This document shows, one piece after another, positions 11,751 to 23,381 of a stretch of DNA of 64,000 nt (its first letter is position 1; each line of letters opens with the position of its first letter). The notes under the pieces are model-generated. The model saw nothing but the letters and a program-made list of their open reading frames with translations, was not told the DNA's origin and made no database searches. Origin of the DNA: Massospora cicadina (lineage: Eukaryota; Entomophthoromycota; Entomophthoromycetes; Entomophthorales; Entomophthoraceae); assembly GCA_022478985.1 (NCBI GenBank), contig JAKSZP010013558.1, positions 1-64,000 on the forward strand, written 5' to 3'. Position numbers and translations under genes: made by a program.

Positions 11751-13425
11751 ACCCTCAAAGGGTTCTCCACCAAGGGGACCCTTTAAGCCCACGCTTGTAC
11801 AACTTCATCCTCGACCCACTTTTACACAATGTGAATGCACGCCTTATTGGTTTCCATGTGCAAGGCCAAGCACCAGTTAAGATGCTGGCATTTGCTGATG
11901 ACTGTTTGGTTGGGGTGTCTAACAATCAAGATGCACACGCGCTGGAAGCAACTATCCAGGACTACTTATGGTCAGTAACGCCGCACTTAACTCTTCCATA
12001 ATTGAAATCATTCTCCTTGTCTGGTACCAGGCCTGCTGGTCACCAGCACCCTATTACCTACCTACTTCAACAGCTAACTCTCAGGTTTTCTTTCCCTGCC
12101 CTCCCCATACTGCCCCGCTTGTGCTCCCTTTTGTGCCAAGACTTACTGCTAGTCTGATGTGACATTTGGGTGTGCGTCTGGAGGCGGGAGGGTATGCCTC
12201 ATTGGTAATGGAGCACCACATCCTTGACAATGTCACAAAGTGCATCACAACCCTAAGAGCCCACCATACTACCCTCCCCAGACATGTTGTGCTTTCCAAC
12301 TCAATGCTCCTGTTCATTAAATGGTTTGTGGCCCGCGCTATCATCTTTTCTCCCTCTTTCTTACGCTTTTTGTACGCTCTCCTACAAGGGTGGCTTTGAT
12401 TAGGCCGCTTACCCCTGTGCGCCTGGATGTCATTTTTGGCCCACGCCATAGTGGTGGTATGGGCCTGCTCAACTTTGAGGTCCATGCCGTTAAAATACTT
12501 GGCACCTGGGTCGCTACAGTCACCAACCTCACACCCCTAGACCACCACTGGTCATGCGCGGCCCACTTCGATTTTTCCTGCGCCCTTGACCTCCGCAATA
12601 CTACCCACCCCCATTCACTGTTACACTATCTTGCCTCTCATTCCTCTGCCGCAGGCCCTCATGGGATACTGACCCACTTCAAACGTATTCTCCTTTCCAT
12701 GCAGAGTGCTGAGTGGAGAATAATCATCAGTGGACACACTACCAAGAGAGGTCGCCCTAGTCCCCATTTCAAACAAGAAGTCCATGGGAAAGTCGTTTTA
12801 AAAAACCTGGTACTCCAACATCCTCACATAATTGCCCATGTGGATTACCTTGACAATCTAGACATCCCATACTCTTTGGAGACCCAAAAGGGCATTTAGC
12901 AGTACACACACCATCCTCTTTTACAACCCCAAATCCGCGCCCATGTGTGGAGATGCCTGCGAAGGGTGTATCACATGGATGAGCATTCCAATGCCTCTCA
13001 ACCTTCATGCATTGTATGCAGTCAATATGGGTCATTTATCTATCACTTGGAAGAATGCCCACCATCACAGGCGATCTTGTGGGATGTTAAGCGCATCTTT
13101 TGCCAGTAACGTGAGCAAACTTTCAGCCTTTCTAAAAACATATTCATCTTTTCTGTGTCCTCCCCTATCCACCCTTCACTCCACGCCTTAATTGTTAAAA
13201 TAGCTCTATGGATGATCCAATCTATTGTCCTTGATGCACTATCTGCGCTACCCCTACTCTGCATTAATCTGTGCGTCGCTTCCATTCCCACCTCATGGAT
13301 CACTTTCAAGCTTAGTTGTTTGGCCACCTGACGTCCTTCCAACTCTGGTTGGTGTCATCCTGATTCCCCATCTGGTTCCTTACTTCAGAACCTGTCAAAA
13401 AACCTCTTTTCTGAACAGTAGGCGC
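11751..13425 (+). pseudogene. LINE copy L3, reverse transcriptase and C-terminal segment
   Basis: Continuation of L3 after the gypsy B insertion. Recognisable in order: YNFILDPLLHNVNARLIGF (from 11,798), the RT catalytic block MLAFADDCLVGVSNN (about 11,884) with FADD intact, the GGMGLLNF block (about 12,452), ILLSMQSAEWRIIISGHT (about 12,690) and the C-terminal cysteine region near 12,990-13,080. The match to L1 fades near 13,425, where an unrelated insert begins. Frames change several times. Confidence 0.85.
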
Positions 13426-14455
13426 CGCTAGTGTACCAGGCCAACCATTATGGAGACTTTCTAAACTTTTCTGTTTTGCCTTCATTGGCATACTAACCCC
13501 CTTTAAGTCTGCGTCCAATCTACCAACACAGCAAACCAATGACTTCGCCTTAGCCCCAGGGTCCTTGGTGTGCCCCAACGAGTCCTGACCCATCCTAGGT
13601 GGACAAGGCACTCCCATTCTGCATTAACCTCCTGACTCTTCACCAACCCATCTGGGCATGTGTTTATGAGTCCGTCCCCCATCCTGGGTGGCTATGACAC
13701 TCCCGCACTCCACCCCTCAGGGCTGACAGCCAGTTAGCACATCATCATTGGTGGCTGGTTGGTCAGGTTTCCGCCAGTTCCTCATAGGGAGGAGGAATAG
13801 GAGCTGGCAACGTTGGCCATTTCAGGCGCATCACCCCACGCCTAAGTTGGGGATCTCCAGTCCCATCTTCTCCTAATTTAGCAGACTAACTATTATTAGC
13901 TAAAATAAGATGAACGAAAGAGAGATCTTTATTTGGAAGGAAGAATGACTATTTATACTCTAGGCTACTGCGCCTATTAAACCCCTTGGCAATCCAAACC
14001 AGAACTTAAATAAGCTTTCAGTTATTCATGGTAGCTATTCCCTCTCAATCCACTCATCTGATTCACCACATAAAAAATTAGTTCGTCCTATCCTTGGCAC
14101 AAATCACCAGCGGATTGTGTATAAATTAAATAGTATAATTATATTTCTTTGAGCATACTTGGCATGAGTTGCCGGTGCTCCAAATTAGTCAGTTGAATCA
14201 TAGGCAAATGATTTATTAAAGAATTCATCAGCTTTCCATTATAATATTCCTACAATGACCCACAAATGGCAATTGGTGGTGAATGCAGATTTCACCAAAC
14301 CTAAACCAATTTATATTATTATCACATAAGAAATATTGAACTAGGCAATTAGCTGATAATTACACCAGACTAATTGACACCCTTAATTCTAATATTATTA
14401 GGAGGAATCCATCTGGTTAATTTCATGACAGACCATTTCCTTCAATCATGTTCAG
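13426..14455. mobile_element. Unclassified ~1 kb insert in the 3' end of LINE L3
   Basis: LINE L3 matches L1 up to about 13,425 and again from about 14,455 (TTTGGCCCAGGCCTCACCTGTCACTC against the L1 text near 21,850). The intervening kilobase has no LINE match and no coding potential. It includes a TATA-like TATTTATACTC at about 13,950 and AT-rich sequence. Size and lack of genes would fit a solo LTR, but I cannot place TG...CA ends with a convincing 5-bp duplication, so boundaries are approximate. Confidence 0.5.
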
Positions 14456-14655
14456 TTTTGGCCCAGGCCTCACCTGTCACTCCCCCTCTTCCTTCCCCTG
14501 GCAGTCCTGCTAGCAACATGAGGTAGCTTTGGCTCCTCTGGGGTGCCTCTCGTTTTACTTGGAGCTTGGTAGTTGGTAGTTGGTGTTTATCAGAAGTGGT
14601 CATCCCATGGTCAGCCTTCCCTAATTATATTAAAAATCTAAAAAAAACTAGTTAC
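14456..14655 (+). mobile_element. 3' end of LINE copy L3
   Basis: Matches the last 200 bases of L1 and L2, including CTCCTCTGGGGTGCC, AGAAGTGGTCATCCCATGG and the tail core TGGTCAGCCTTCC, followed by an A-rich end with runs of A. This is the untranslated tail the LINE reverse transcriptase is expected to recognise. Confidence 0.8.
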
Positions 14656-15526
14656 TTAGAAATAAATTTTTTATAATATAATTATTTTATCTGATCTAAC
14701 TTTTAATTATCCATTACAACTAAAAGCAATTAATACCATAATGTTACATGTCATAAAGTAGAACCAAGTTGCTCATACACATCAATATCATTTATTAATG
14801 GATGACTTTAATAAAAATTATGACATCAAATAGAAAAGTATGTTTGAAAATCACAGTTAATAGTTAGGTCTATTGTAAGATTAAAGTTGTAAGATTGCCT
14901 CTAATCATCACCTTTATTATGTTGCTTTTTTAGAAATAGCCCTTTAATTTTTTTCTTAATTTTACTATAATACATAATCACATACACTTTTATCTCCTTA
15001 CTCCTCATAAAGCTCTATAAGCTTAAGCTAATCCCTTACTTTAGTATATATTATAAGAAAATGATACTGTAATTAGGGATTATCTTACTATATTTGACCC
15101 TTAAGATTAGCTTCATTTATCACAGTCTGAGTTAAACTAAAGCTATTGTAAAAGAATGATTTATATTTTTACTTCTTTTCAAATCATTATAACAAGTTTC
15201 CAGTTAACTGTTAATTACTGCATTTAACTAAAACCATACTAATTTTAAGACTATATAAGTTATTACAATTCTAAAGTTTATTGAGAAATTGTATAGATGT
15301 AAGATCTTGTAACATGGCGGTGAATGGATATGTATGATCACATTAGTACTAGAATATGAGCCAAGTTGTAAATCATGGAGCATATTTGATATAATTTAAT
15401 CCTTATAGTGAAAGAGTTAATTTACTAATTGAATTATAAAATATTATGCTTAATTCATATCATTTTTGATTATATAATTATAAGGTTGGGTTTTATTCTA
15501 GTAAGACTTTTGATACCATAAGGGAA
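14656..15526. other. AT-rich spacer, no gene seen
   Basis: Strongly AT-rich sequence with stops in all frames. I see no RNA gene, no tandem repeat and no match to the other families in the window. Confidence 0.6.
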
Positions 15527-15542
15527 GATCTATCTTATATAA

Positions 15543-16059
15543 CTGAGGCAGCCAACCAGGGGATAGACAATACTGAGCTCTGAGAAGCAAAAATTATACT
15601 AAGCTAGAAATTCAATGAACAGAAAGAGATAAGCGCATCACTCAAACCAGATCAAAAATAAAAATAAAAAACTAAAATGAACCGACCAGGTCAGCTGCAG
15701 TAAACTGCTATGCATCCATGGTGGGGTGAGTCAGGATTAAAAGGCTCATCTTCATCCTCTGTGTCAGACAGTGATTGAAGAGCGCTGTGAGCATGGGAGT
15801 GGGTGCATCTGCAAAATGGGGCTTGAGATAGCAGAGTGGCTCAGGCGGCTCAAATTTAGCTATGAAGAGGGTTGTGATTTAAATAGATAAGGCTTTCTTA
15901 GCCTCAAGGCGAAGTTTGGGGTAGCATGGTAAAGTGGCGATGTTGTTGCTAGTAACGAAGGTCTTGGGCCAAATTTTGTGACCATTGCAACTTTTTGTAT
16001 TGCCCTGTGTGCAACTTGGTGTAATTGGAGAAATTCTTTTTTATGAACTTGTTGCATGG
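15543..16059 (-). mobile_element. Half-LINE X copy 1, 3' part
   Basis: Matches the left part of X copy 2 (57,942 onward): both run from ACCAGGGGAT near the outer end through GGTCTTGGGCCAAA/CTTGGGGGTGAGG-type blocks to GCATGG. It is the 3' portion of a minus-strand element. It is cut at 16,060 by gypsy A and resumes at 27,273. The element's sense-strand 3' end reads TATCCCCTGGTTGGCTGCC, resembling the LINE tail. A candidate target duplication is GATCTAT plus AT-rich text at about 15,527 and 28,672. Confidence 0.75.
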
Positions 16060-16761
16060 TGTCATGTGTAGATGACATCAAAGTGGGGACCAACCCCAAG
16101 GATAAGGCTGGGCGCCAGGAGGCCCAGAAGGTGAAGCTTCAGGCCCTCCCTGACCTCAGGCACACACTGGACCGACGCTGGGTACAAGCTAAATATTCCC
16201 AGGTTGATACTAGTGAGGTGCTAAACGCCCAGCCCCTTATGTCAGCCCAGGCGTTAAAATGAGTGGTTTATACAATAAACACATACAGTTCAGTCTGGTT
16301 AGTTGAGGAACGGGGTTTCAAGACTGTTCCATTTACAAGATCATAAGTTTGGGTTGAATCCAATCTCAATCAATTAAATGAGTAAAGTCAGTTTTAGCAT
16401 ACTCTACCAATCTAGATAGAAGTGTGTGCCTATTGGTGGGTCGGTGCTTGGGTCCACTTATGCAAACCCCTTATTCCCCTGTCATAGTTTAAATATGTTT
16501 TCCCTGACCAACATTCCTTGTTGGTTGACTTCCCATCAAACAATTATCCCGTTTAAACGTTTTATTATTAATTTTCCAACAATTTTGTGCACAAACCTCT
16601 TCAAGGAGGTCTCATGCTCCGTTATCCTTGCCATTTTGGACACAACAAGATTATCACCTCGTGCATTGTTGGTTCGCCCAGGTACCTCCAACCTGGGCCA
16701 TTTACCCCTTCTCTCAATGTGCACCGCAACGTTTTTGGCTGGTTACTTATTTCATTTCTTT
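16060..16761 (+). repeat. 5' LTR of gypsy A, first part
   Basis: Matches 26,434-27,134 almost throughout, e.g. GACCAACCCCAAGGATAAGG, GTCTGTGTTTATT-type AATAAACACA and CCTCGTGCA. It ends at TTATTTCATTTCTTT, which is the LINE L1 target duplication. Confidence 0.94.
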
Positions 16762-16959
16762 AGAACTTTTCTCTCTCGTTGCAATCACTTTTGCAACTTA
16801 TTCAATTCAAGTCTGATTCTAGTTTGATAATCTCACAGAGGAGAATATTCTGTGCCCATGTCGGGGAGCAGGTGGGTAAGTAAGGTAAGAGGAGCAGGTG
16901 GTAGGCCCGCGGCCTCAAACGTTCAAAAACGCCCTGGAGAAACTGGCGGATTGAAAAAA

Positions 16960-18260
16960 ATTTAAAAAAACTGGCGGTTACTATTTCCCCAGAAATCCTC
17001 ACTTGGCAAGCGCGATGCAACCAATACAACAACACGCTGCACTCCCAACCACTCTAATTGGTGGAATACGGAGTCCATGTGTTTCTGGACATCCAACAAA
17101 CAGCTCTATGGGAAAAAATTTGTGGGGATGTGTACACTTTTTTCCTGACTGCAGTGTATGTCGCACCTCACTCCATGTCATGCGGTTGGCTGGACCTCAG
17201 TTTCAAAAACAAGGAGGCAGCAGACAAAGCTGCTGCGGTGCGTGTGTTGATTGACCTCCCTGAAGGGCAACGGTTCATCAAAACCAAATGCACCAGATGG
17301 ACAAAATCCAACCAAATTTTCCTCACGTTTGACTTTTTGCCTACTACAGTAAAACGCGCCATTTTGGAGCAACACCTGAAAGATGGTCTCACCATTTACG
17401 GCGAAATACATTCTTTTATGATGCAACGCTTTACACTGATGCCACACCTGTGCACCGGCAAAGCTATCACAGTTCTGACCCCAACTGAGGAGATTGCGAA
17501 GGACCTAACCCAGATCACGCACTCCACATATATCAATATTGAAGGGCATACCACCCACCCTTTCCAGGTAACTGTGGACAGCGCGCCCCCATCTGCACCC
17601 ACTGTGACGCGTTCAGCCATAAGGCACATGCATGCCCCACCAAGGAGGGCATCACATTCCAAGAGCACCCCTTGCGGCCATGGCCAGCGGAGAGGCGCAC
17701 TATGAACCAATTGCAAGCATCAAAGAGGCTTTCCCATGGGGAGCACAAGGCTGCTACCTACTGGTAAAACCTATTTCCCTGCAAGAGTGGAAGAAGGCCA
17801 AGCAGGCCCGCAGGGCCGCGGCCAAGGAAGTGGCCAATTCACCACCACTATCCCACACTCCCAACGCCAGGAGGACATCAAAACCTTCGCGGTGGAAGCA
17901 ACTCAGGAATCCATCAATCAATCAGATTGGGAAGCCCATGCCAATTGGGCCACCCAATCTGAGGATCCGATGGGTGACTCAATTTCACCCAATCTTTGCA
18001 ACCAAGCTCTGGTTGAAACCGACTTGGTCTCCAACCTACCTGAAAAAAAATTTTCTAACCCACTTGATGGTGCACTGAACTCATCCACACCGCAAAAAAT
18101 TCTTTCGACGTCAGGGAAACAAAAAGCGAAGGCAAAAGCCAAAAAAATCTTTCTGCTAAAATCAACAAAACTAAAGATAGCATTGCTGCAAACACCCATG
18201 CTGCCATGAAGGCCCGTGGGGATCTAGAGGAGGCTAGTGGGCCTGGGTGCCCACCCCCTC
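16960..18260 (+). pseudogene. LINE L1 ORF1 protein (nucleic-acid-binding, CCHC)
   Basis: ORF1 proteins of L1/Tx1-type LINEs coat the element RNA. The frame can be followed from the text ISPEILTWQARCNQ (about 16,985) through VAPHSMSCGWLDL (17,158) and MQRFTLMPHLCTGKAI (17,420) to the knuckle CTHCDAFSHKAHAC (about 17,600; C-X2-C-X4-H-X4-C intact). After it comes a K/A-rich tail (EWKKAKQARRAAAKE, about 17,788). Defects: a TAA at about 17,056, and one C missing from the C-run near 17,588 (five here, six in L2), which throws the knuckle out of frame. No upstream ATG is clear, so the start is uncertain. Confidence 0.85.
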
Positions 18261-18275
18261 ACACCTAAGGTGTGA

Positions 18276-21200
18276 TGGGGGAAACCTTCACTTTAGGGAC
18301 GTTGAATATTGCTGGACTTAAAGCCTCATTGTCCTGGGCTAGGAAACAAAGTTTTCTACAAAAATATCTACCCATGGATATCCTGGCCATCCAGGAGTCC
18401 CACTGTCCGTGAGGTTCTGAGGATGCTTGGAAAACCATGCTCCTCCCATCCCTATCCTTTTGGTCAGAGCACTGTGAGGTGCTAGTTCAGAAAAACAATT
18501 TTTTCAAATTTTATTATTGGAATCCTTCCTCAAAGGCTGAGTCCTCATTGTCACTTTCTTGTGGGCTAACGTGGCACACGCTATCTTCAACATCTACGCC
18601 CCAACCTGTGCATGAGAATGTTGGGAATTTTTCTCATTGGTCAAATCCCTTCCAGTACCCTCAGACCCTTTTGTAGTTGGCGATATGAACTGTTGGCTAA
18701 ACACCAATGGACCATTGGCCTTCCTCCTCCCACGCCCCCAGGGTCACGTAGAACTCCACATTCTAAAGGCCACCCTTGGGTTAATGGATGCGCTGCCACG
18801 GCGAGCCCTGCTGCTTGAAACATGATGTGACCCCACATCCACAACGGCCAATTAGGTCCTTGACCCGCATAGACCTTATCCTTATGCTGGCGAAATTCCA
18901 ACCCCACATTTCCCACTTCAAAACAACAAAAATCAAATTTTCTGACCACTGGCTGGTCTTGATAACCTACCACCTACCTGTCACAGTGGCTAAGGCCCCA
19001 CATTGGTGCAAACTCCGCCCTCCTAAACTTGCATCGCCAGGATTTTCCACCTGGGTGGAATCAGCAACTTTGGAAAAAGAGTTTGTTACACCGTTTTGCG
19101 TGGACCCCATCTTCACATGGGCAGCCTTCAAATAGGATACCATCCGCCACTCTCGCCACCTCTCCTCCCAACGCTCATGAGCCACATTGGCCGTCATCTC
19201 ATGCGCTCTGGCAGAGTTGGCACACCTGGAGTCCAACATCCCAGCCACAGGATACAGCCCTGCATGGGGCTGGAAGTGGGCAGAGGCAGCTGCCCACCTC
19301 AACACACTCGAAAGGCAACACAAACATCGGGTTTATGTTCAGTACAGGGCCAAATGCATTACAGAGGTTGACAAGTGCACCGCATATTTTTTTAAAAAAA
19401 TTTTGCACCACGCCAGAGTGTGGCCTGCACACAGGTGTGAAGATTGGATGATTCCATCGCGGATAGACCAGCCAAAGTGACAATTGAAACACAAAAGTAT
19501 TACTCCTAGTTATACCAATCTGATCCAATTCAGCTGGCTGAAGTGGCAGAATTTCTCGACTGAACCCACATCTGCACCGTTTCCTAATACCCGAAACTAA
19601 TGGATTTGATTACTCTGAACGAATTATGGACAGCCATCCACAGTGCACCAAACTGACAAATGCCCAGGCCCATATGGCATTCCATATGAATTCTATAAAA
19701 AGTACTTCAAATATATATCCCCACTACTGCTTTCCTCACTTAACCAGAGCCTTCTGGAAACGCGCCTCCTACCAGGAGGACAAGAGGCCTTCACCGTCAC
19801 ACTCTTCAAGAAAGGGGACAAGCTAGACTTAGCCAACTGGCACCCCATTTCTTTAACTAACACGGATACAAAAATTTTAACAAAAATCATGGCTAACCTT
19901 TTAGGGATTGTAGCATCTGCCACCATCTCCCCAGAACAGTTCAGTTTCATACCCAGAAGGGCGATTTGGGACAACGTGCACTCTGTAACTAACGCATGCC
20001 ACTCCACAGCCTCTGGGGCACTTGTATTCTTGGACCAACAGAAGGCCTATGATAGAGTAAACTGGGAATACCTCAGGGCCTGCCTCCATCAATTCCGCTT
20101 ACCCCCTCGTTTCATCAACTGGGTGATGCTGCTTACAGAATCTGCAACAATGGCAGTACGTGGCCCTGGCTTCTTAACGGAAGTAGTCCGCCCTCAAAGG
20201 GGCTTGCGACAAGGGGACCCACTTAGCCCACTCTTATACAACTTCAGCCTTGACCCACTACTTCGAAATGTGAATGCCCAACTCACTGGGTTCCATGTGC
20301 CAGGCCAAGCCCCAGTTAATATGATGGCGTTTGCAGATGACTGTGTGGTTGGGGTGTCTAATAATAAAGATGCACGCGCACTTAAAGCTCTCATCCAGGA
20401 GTACTCCTGGGTAAGTAACGCTGCACTGAACGCTTCCAAAACCGAAATCATCCTCCTTGGTCGGTACCAAACCTGCTGGGCCCCAGCAACCAGTTCCCAG
20501 CCCGGCCCATCTGCTCGCACACGTGCTCGCCCTCCCTGCTCACCCCACACTGCCCCACTGGTGCTCCCCTTCATGCCACGCCCTACCATAGGGCTGGTCC
20601 ACCATCTGGGCGTGTGGGTGGAGGCAGGCGGGTACGCATCAGCAGTAATGGAGAGTCATATTCTAGACAACGTGACGAAGTGCATCGCCTCCCTCAGAGC
20701 CCACCCTACTTCCCTTACTGGCAGGGTTGTTTTAGCCAACTCTATGCTCCTCTTCAAAGTCTGGTTTGGAGCCCACGCCATCCCCTTCTCTCCAAGCTTT
20801 TTCAATTCCTTGTATGCCCTGCTGCAAGGATGGCTTTGTCAGGTCGCCCACCATCAGTATGGCTAGAGGTCATGTTTGGCCCTCATCATCATGGTGGCAT
20901 GGGCCTGCTTGACTTCAAAGCTCATGCTGCCAAGATCCTGGGCACCTGGATTGCAGCCATCACCGCCCCTATGCTCCCCTCCCAACACTGGTCCCAAGCA
21001 GCCTGCTCCAACTTCTTCCGCGCCTTGGGCCTCAACAATCCATCGAACCCTCACTCCCTGATGAAATACCTGGCTTCACATCCATCGACCACAGGTCCTC
21101 ATGGGACTAAAATTCACTACAAACGAATCCTCCTCTCCATGCGGAGCGCTGAGTGGAGAATTCTTATTAGTGGACACACAGCCCAGAGAGGCCGCCCCTC

Positions 21201-21900
21201 TCCTCAGTTCACACAAGAAGTACAGGGGCTACCCATCCAAGATGGCGTGATCCCCACACGGCCCCATGTCCTATCCAGGGTGGACCACCTTGACATGATG
21301 GACATCCCTTACTCCATTGAGACCCAGAAGACTATTTGGAAATACGCACACCACCCTCTGTTGCAGCCTCAAATTCGCTCCCATGTGTGGCGCTGCCTGA
21401 GGCGAGTGTACCATATGGCTGAGCGCTCTAACGCTTTACTTTCATCCTGCGTCATGTGTGGCCAGTATGGAACGCTGTTCCACCGCCTGGAGAAGTGTCC
21501 TACCTCTAAAGTGATATGGCGCGAAGTTCAACGTCTGCTGGGCCAGGATCAAGCACATCCCTTCAGTCTGTCAAGAGATATATTTGCTCTATCTATGGCC
21601 TCCCCCTTCCACCCTCCCTCCATGCTCTGGTGGTTGCAATCGCCATGTGGACTATCCATACGATTGTCTTGGATGCCATCGCAGGCTCCACCCCCACCCT
21701 CCCAGAAGCTGTCCACAGATTCTGGTCCCATTTGGTGGACCACTCTCAGGCGTGGATGTTTGGATACCTCCCACCGCGTCGCTGACAGCTGGTCTCCTCC
21801 TGGTTCCCAGTTTGGTTCATCAATCAGACCCTTTCCTCCACACGTTTTCACCTGTGGCTACGGCCCCTTCACACGTTCCCTCCCCCTCCCCATAAGTGGC
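18276..21900 (+). pseudogene. LINE L1 ORF2: endonuclease and reverse transcriptase
   Basis: Starts MGETFTLGTLNIAGLKA. Endonuclease blocks: AIQESHC (about 18,390), VVGDMNCW (18,680) and the SDHWLVL catalytic histidine region (18,945). RT from about 19,640: FLDQQKAYDRVNWEYL, QRGLRQGDPLSPLLYN and AFADDCVVG (FADD active site, about 20,330). The C-terminal part has GGMGLLDFKAHAAKILGTW and a cysteine motif CVMCGQYGTLFHRLEKC (about 21,450). Defects: TGA at about 18,411, shared with L2; frameshifts in the endonuclease; and a one-base G deletion near 20,838 (GGCTTTGTCAGG against GGCTTTGGTCAGG in L2) that splits the RT frame. No RNase H is seen. Confidence 0.93.
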
Positions 21901-21990
21901 GTTCCCGCTGGCAACAAGAGATAGCATCGCTTCTCTGGGGTGCCTTCCCTGTTACTAAGTTTCATTTCTTCTGGGTCATATTCAGAAGTG

Positions 21991-22030
21991 TCTGTCCCAT
22001 GGTCAGCCTTCCTTGCAATAAGTTTAAAAT
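21991..22030 (+). promoter_or_regulatory. LINE 3' tail (candidate RT recognition sequence)
   Basis: The tail GTCTGTCCCATGGTCAGCCT followed by TCCTTGCAATAAG is shared with L2 (28,720-28,765, reverse) and L3. A similar core, GTCCCAAGGTCA, lies at the 3' ends of both SINEs, and TCCCCTGGT-CA/TG-GCC at the 3' ends of both X copies. LINE enzymes of the stringent type recognise such tails. The role here is inferred. Confidence 0.65.
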
Positions 22031-22045
22031 TATTGCATTTCTTTG

Positions 22046-22180
22046 CTTGAGCTATTATTGCTCCAGCACCCTCTGCTGGGCACTAGTAGCTTTAGTATTA
22101 ACATCTAGTTTCCTTGCATTGGCTTTGTGCACCGTGCACCATCATGCTGAAAACAGAGAGTTATAGACACTCTCCTTACA
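22046..22180 (+). repeat. 5' LTR of gypsy A, second part
   Basis: Continues the LTR after the LINE: GCTTGAGCTATTATTGCTCC, then the CTTTGTGCACCGTG block, ending CTCCTTACA. It matches 27,136-27,272 nearly base for base, which proves the split. Confidence 0.94.
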
Positions 22181-22523
22181 TTAGTTGACCAACCTCTTAG
22201 ATTTATGTGCACAAACTTTTCTGTGTGGAACTTTTCCAAAGTGGAAACAGGGGGCGCCAGTTGTATGCTTCAGTGGTCATTAGCTGTACCACTGTTTCCT
22301 CTTTTTCCCAAAGGTTGGAGCAACTCAGCGTTCTTATTGTTGCTTCCAACTGGAAAGTATCCACCCTTCATGCTCGTACCTGGTGGATACAGATGCTTTG
22401 AGGTCCGACAGTCAGGATTCCCCAACTTTCCACCAAAATTATCAATTCTGAATTTAATAAACGAGTTTTTCTTTTACCGCGTGTTCAGCCAATGCTGGCG
22501 GAATCAGCGCAGATGGCCTGTGG

Positions 22524-23381
22524 GTGTTGGCCTTGGATAACATTGGGCATTTCATTGCTGTTCAAGGGATAGGGTTGTTTGCATCTGAAAATGCATTTTA
22601 TAATGAAAACCTGATCCCTACCTATGAACCATTTATTAGCTTATATGGCCTGGATGAGGACCCTATTCTGGTATATCAGATTACCACTGAGAACCCATGT
22701 TTGACCCCTACCATGATCTGGGGCACTCAGGAAGTGGAAAAGGAACTTTGTCTTAAATATAATCATGTTTATGCACCTGCAGAAGGTGTGGTAGGATATA
22801 TGGCCTCAGTAGTAAGAGTGACCCACTATCCCTCCCCCTTCTATGATTCCAAAACATACCCTGAAGGCTTTCTCGAGCCAGAGGAAGAATTTTCAGGTGA
22901 GGTGGTGGCGTTTTCTGCTTTTAATAAATCCCATTATGGATACTTTTTATTGACCGCTACCCTTACATCCCCTTTTGGGAAGTTCAGCACAACTATTTTA
23001 GTGGATACCAGGGCCACTAATAATTTTATTAAACAAGACCTTGCTGACTACCTTGAGTTGAGTTACTCACCAGGTGGTATGGTTAGAGGTGGAGCTTCTC
23101 AAGGTATCCCTGCGCTATACGTCATGGTGTTGGTGGACTATCAGGTGGGCGCCTATCTTCTGTATGACCGTTTTCAAGCTATCAGGAACCTCTTGTTTCC
23201 CATTATTTTGGGTGTAGAGTGGTGGAGAAAGTTTGACGTCAGGACTAATTTGAAAGAAAACACTCGATCTTTGTCTTTGTCCAATAATCACAAGTTGATT
23301 GTTCCTTTGTCGGAGGATAACGCCAAGGCATATTACCTAATTGGCCCAATATTCCCTCTTGTAATGTTGCCCCTTTGCTGA
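22524..23381 (+). pseudogene. Gypsy A protease region
   Basis: An 858-nt open frame. The C-terminal half is the aspartic protease: FSTTILVDTRATNNFIKQDL (about residues 153-172), where the active-site DTG reads DTR, a change expected to abolish activity. The flap-side block GVEWWRKFDVRTN follows. Upstream text (YGLDEDPILVYQITTENP) is not recognised and may be the tail of gag or a linker. No gag core or zinc knuckle is seen in the 340 bp between this frame and the LTR. Confidence 0.8.

Larger units (their letters stand above)
16762..22030 (+). mobile_element. LINE L1, ~5.3 kb, nearly full length
   Basis: Bounded by TTATTTCATTTCTTT (16,747-16,761) and TTATTGCATTTCTTT (22,031-22,045), 14 of 15 identical; the intact 3' LTR of gypsy A holds the empty site near 27,118. 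It has a 5' leader shared with L2 (AACTTTTCTYTCTCGTTGCAA), ORF1 with a CCHC knuckle, ORF2 with APE-type endonuclease and RT, and a 3' tail ending CTTGCAATAAGTTTAAAA. L1/Tx1-like elements have this two-ORF plan without RNase H. Length equals L2 (about 5.28 kb), so both are probably full length. Stops and indels listed under the ORFs make it inactive. Confidence 0.93.

Noticed and set aside
20863..21054. Open frames on the strand opposite the LINEs (also 32,803-33,591, 29,663-30,855 and others)
   Set aside because: They are the antisense shadows of conserved LINE ORF1 and ORF2 text and carry no domain of their own.
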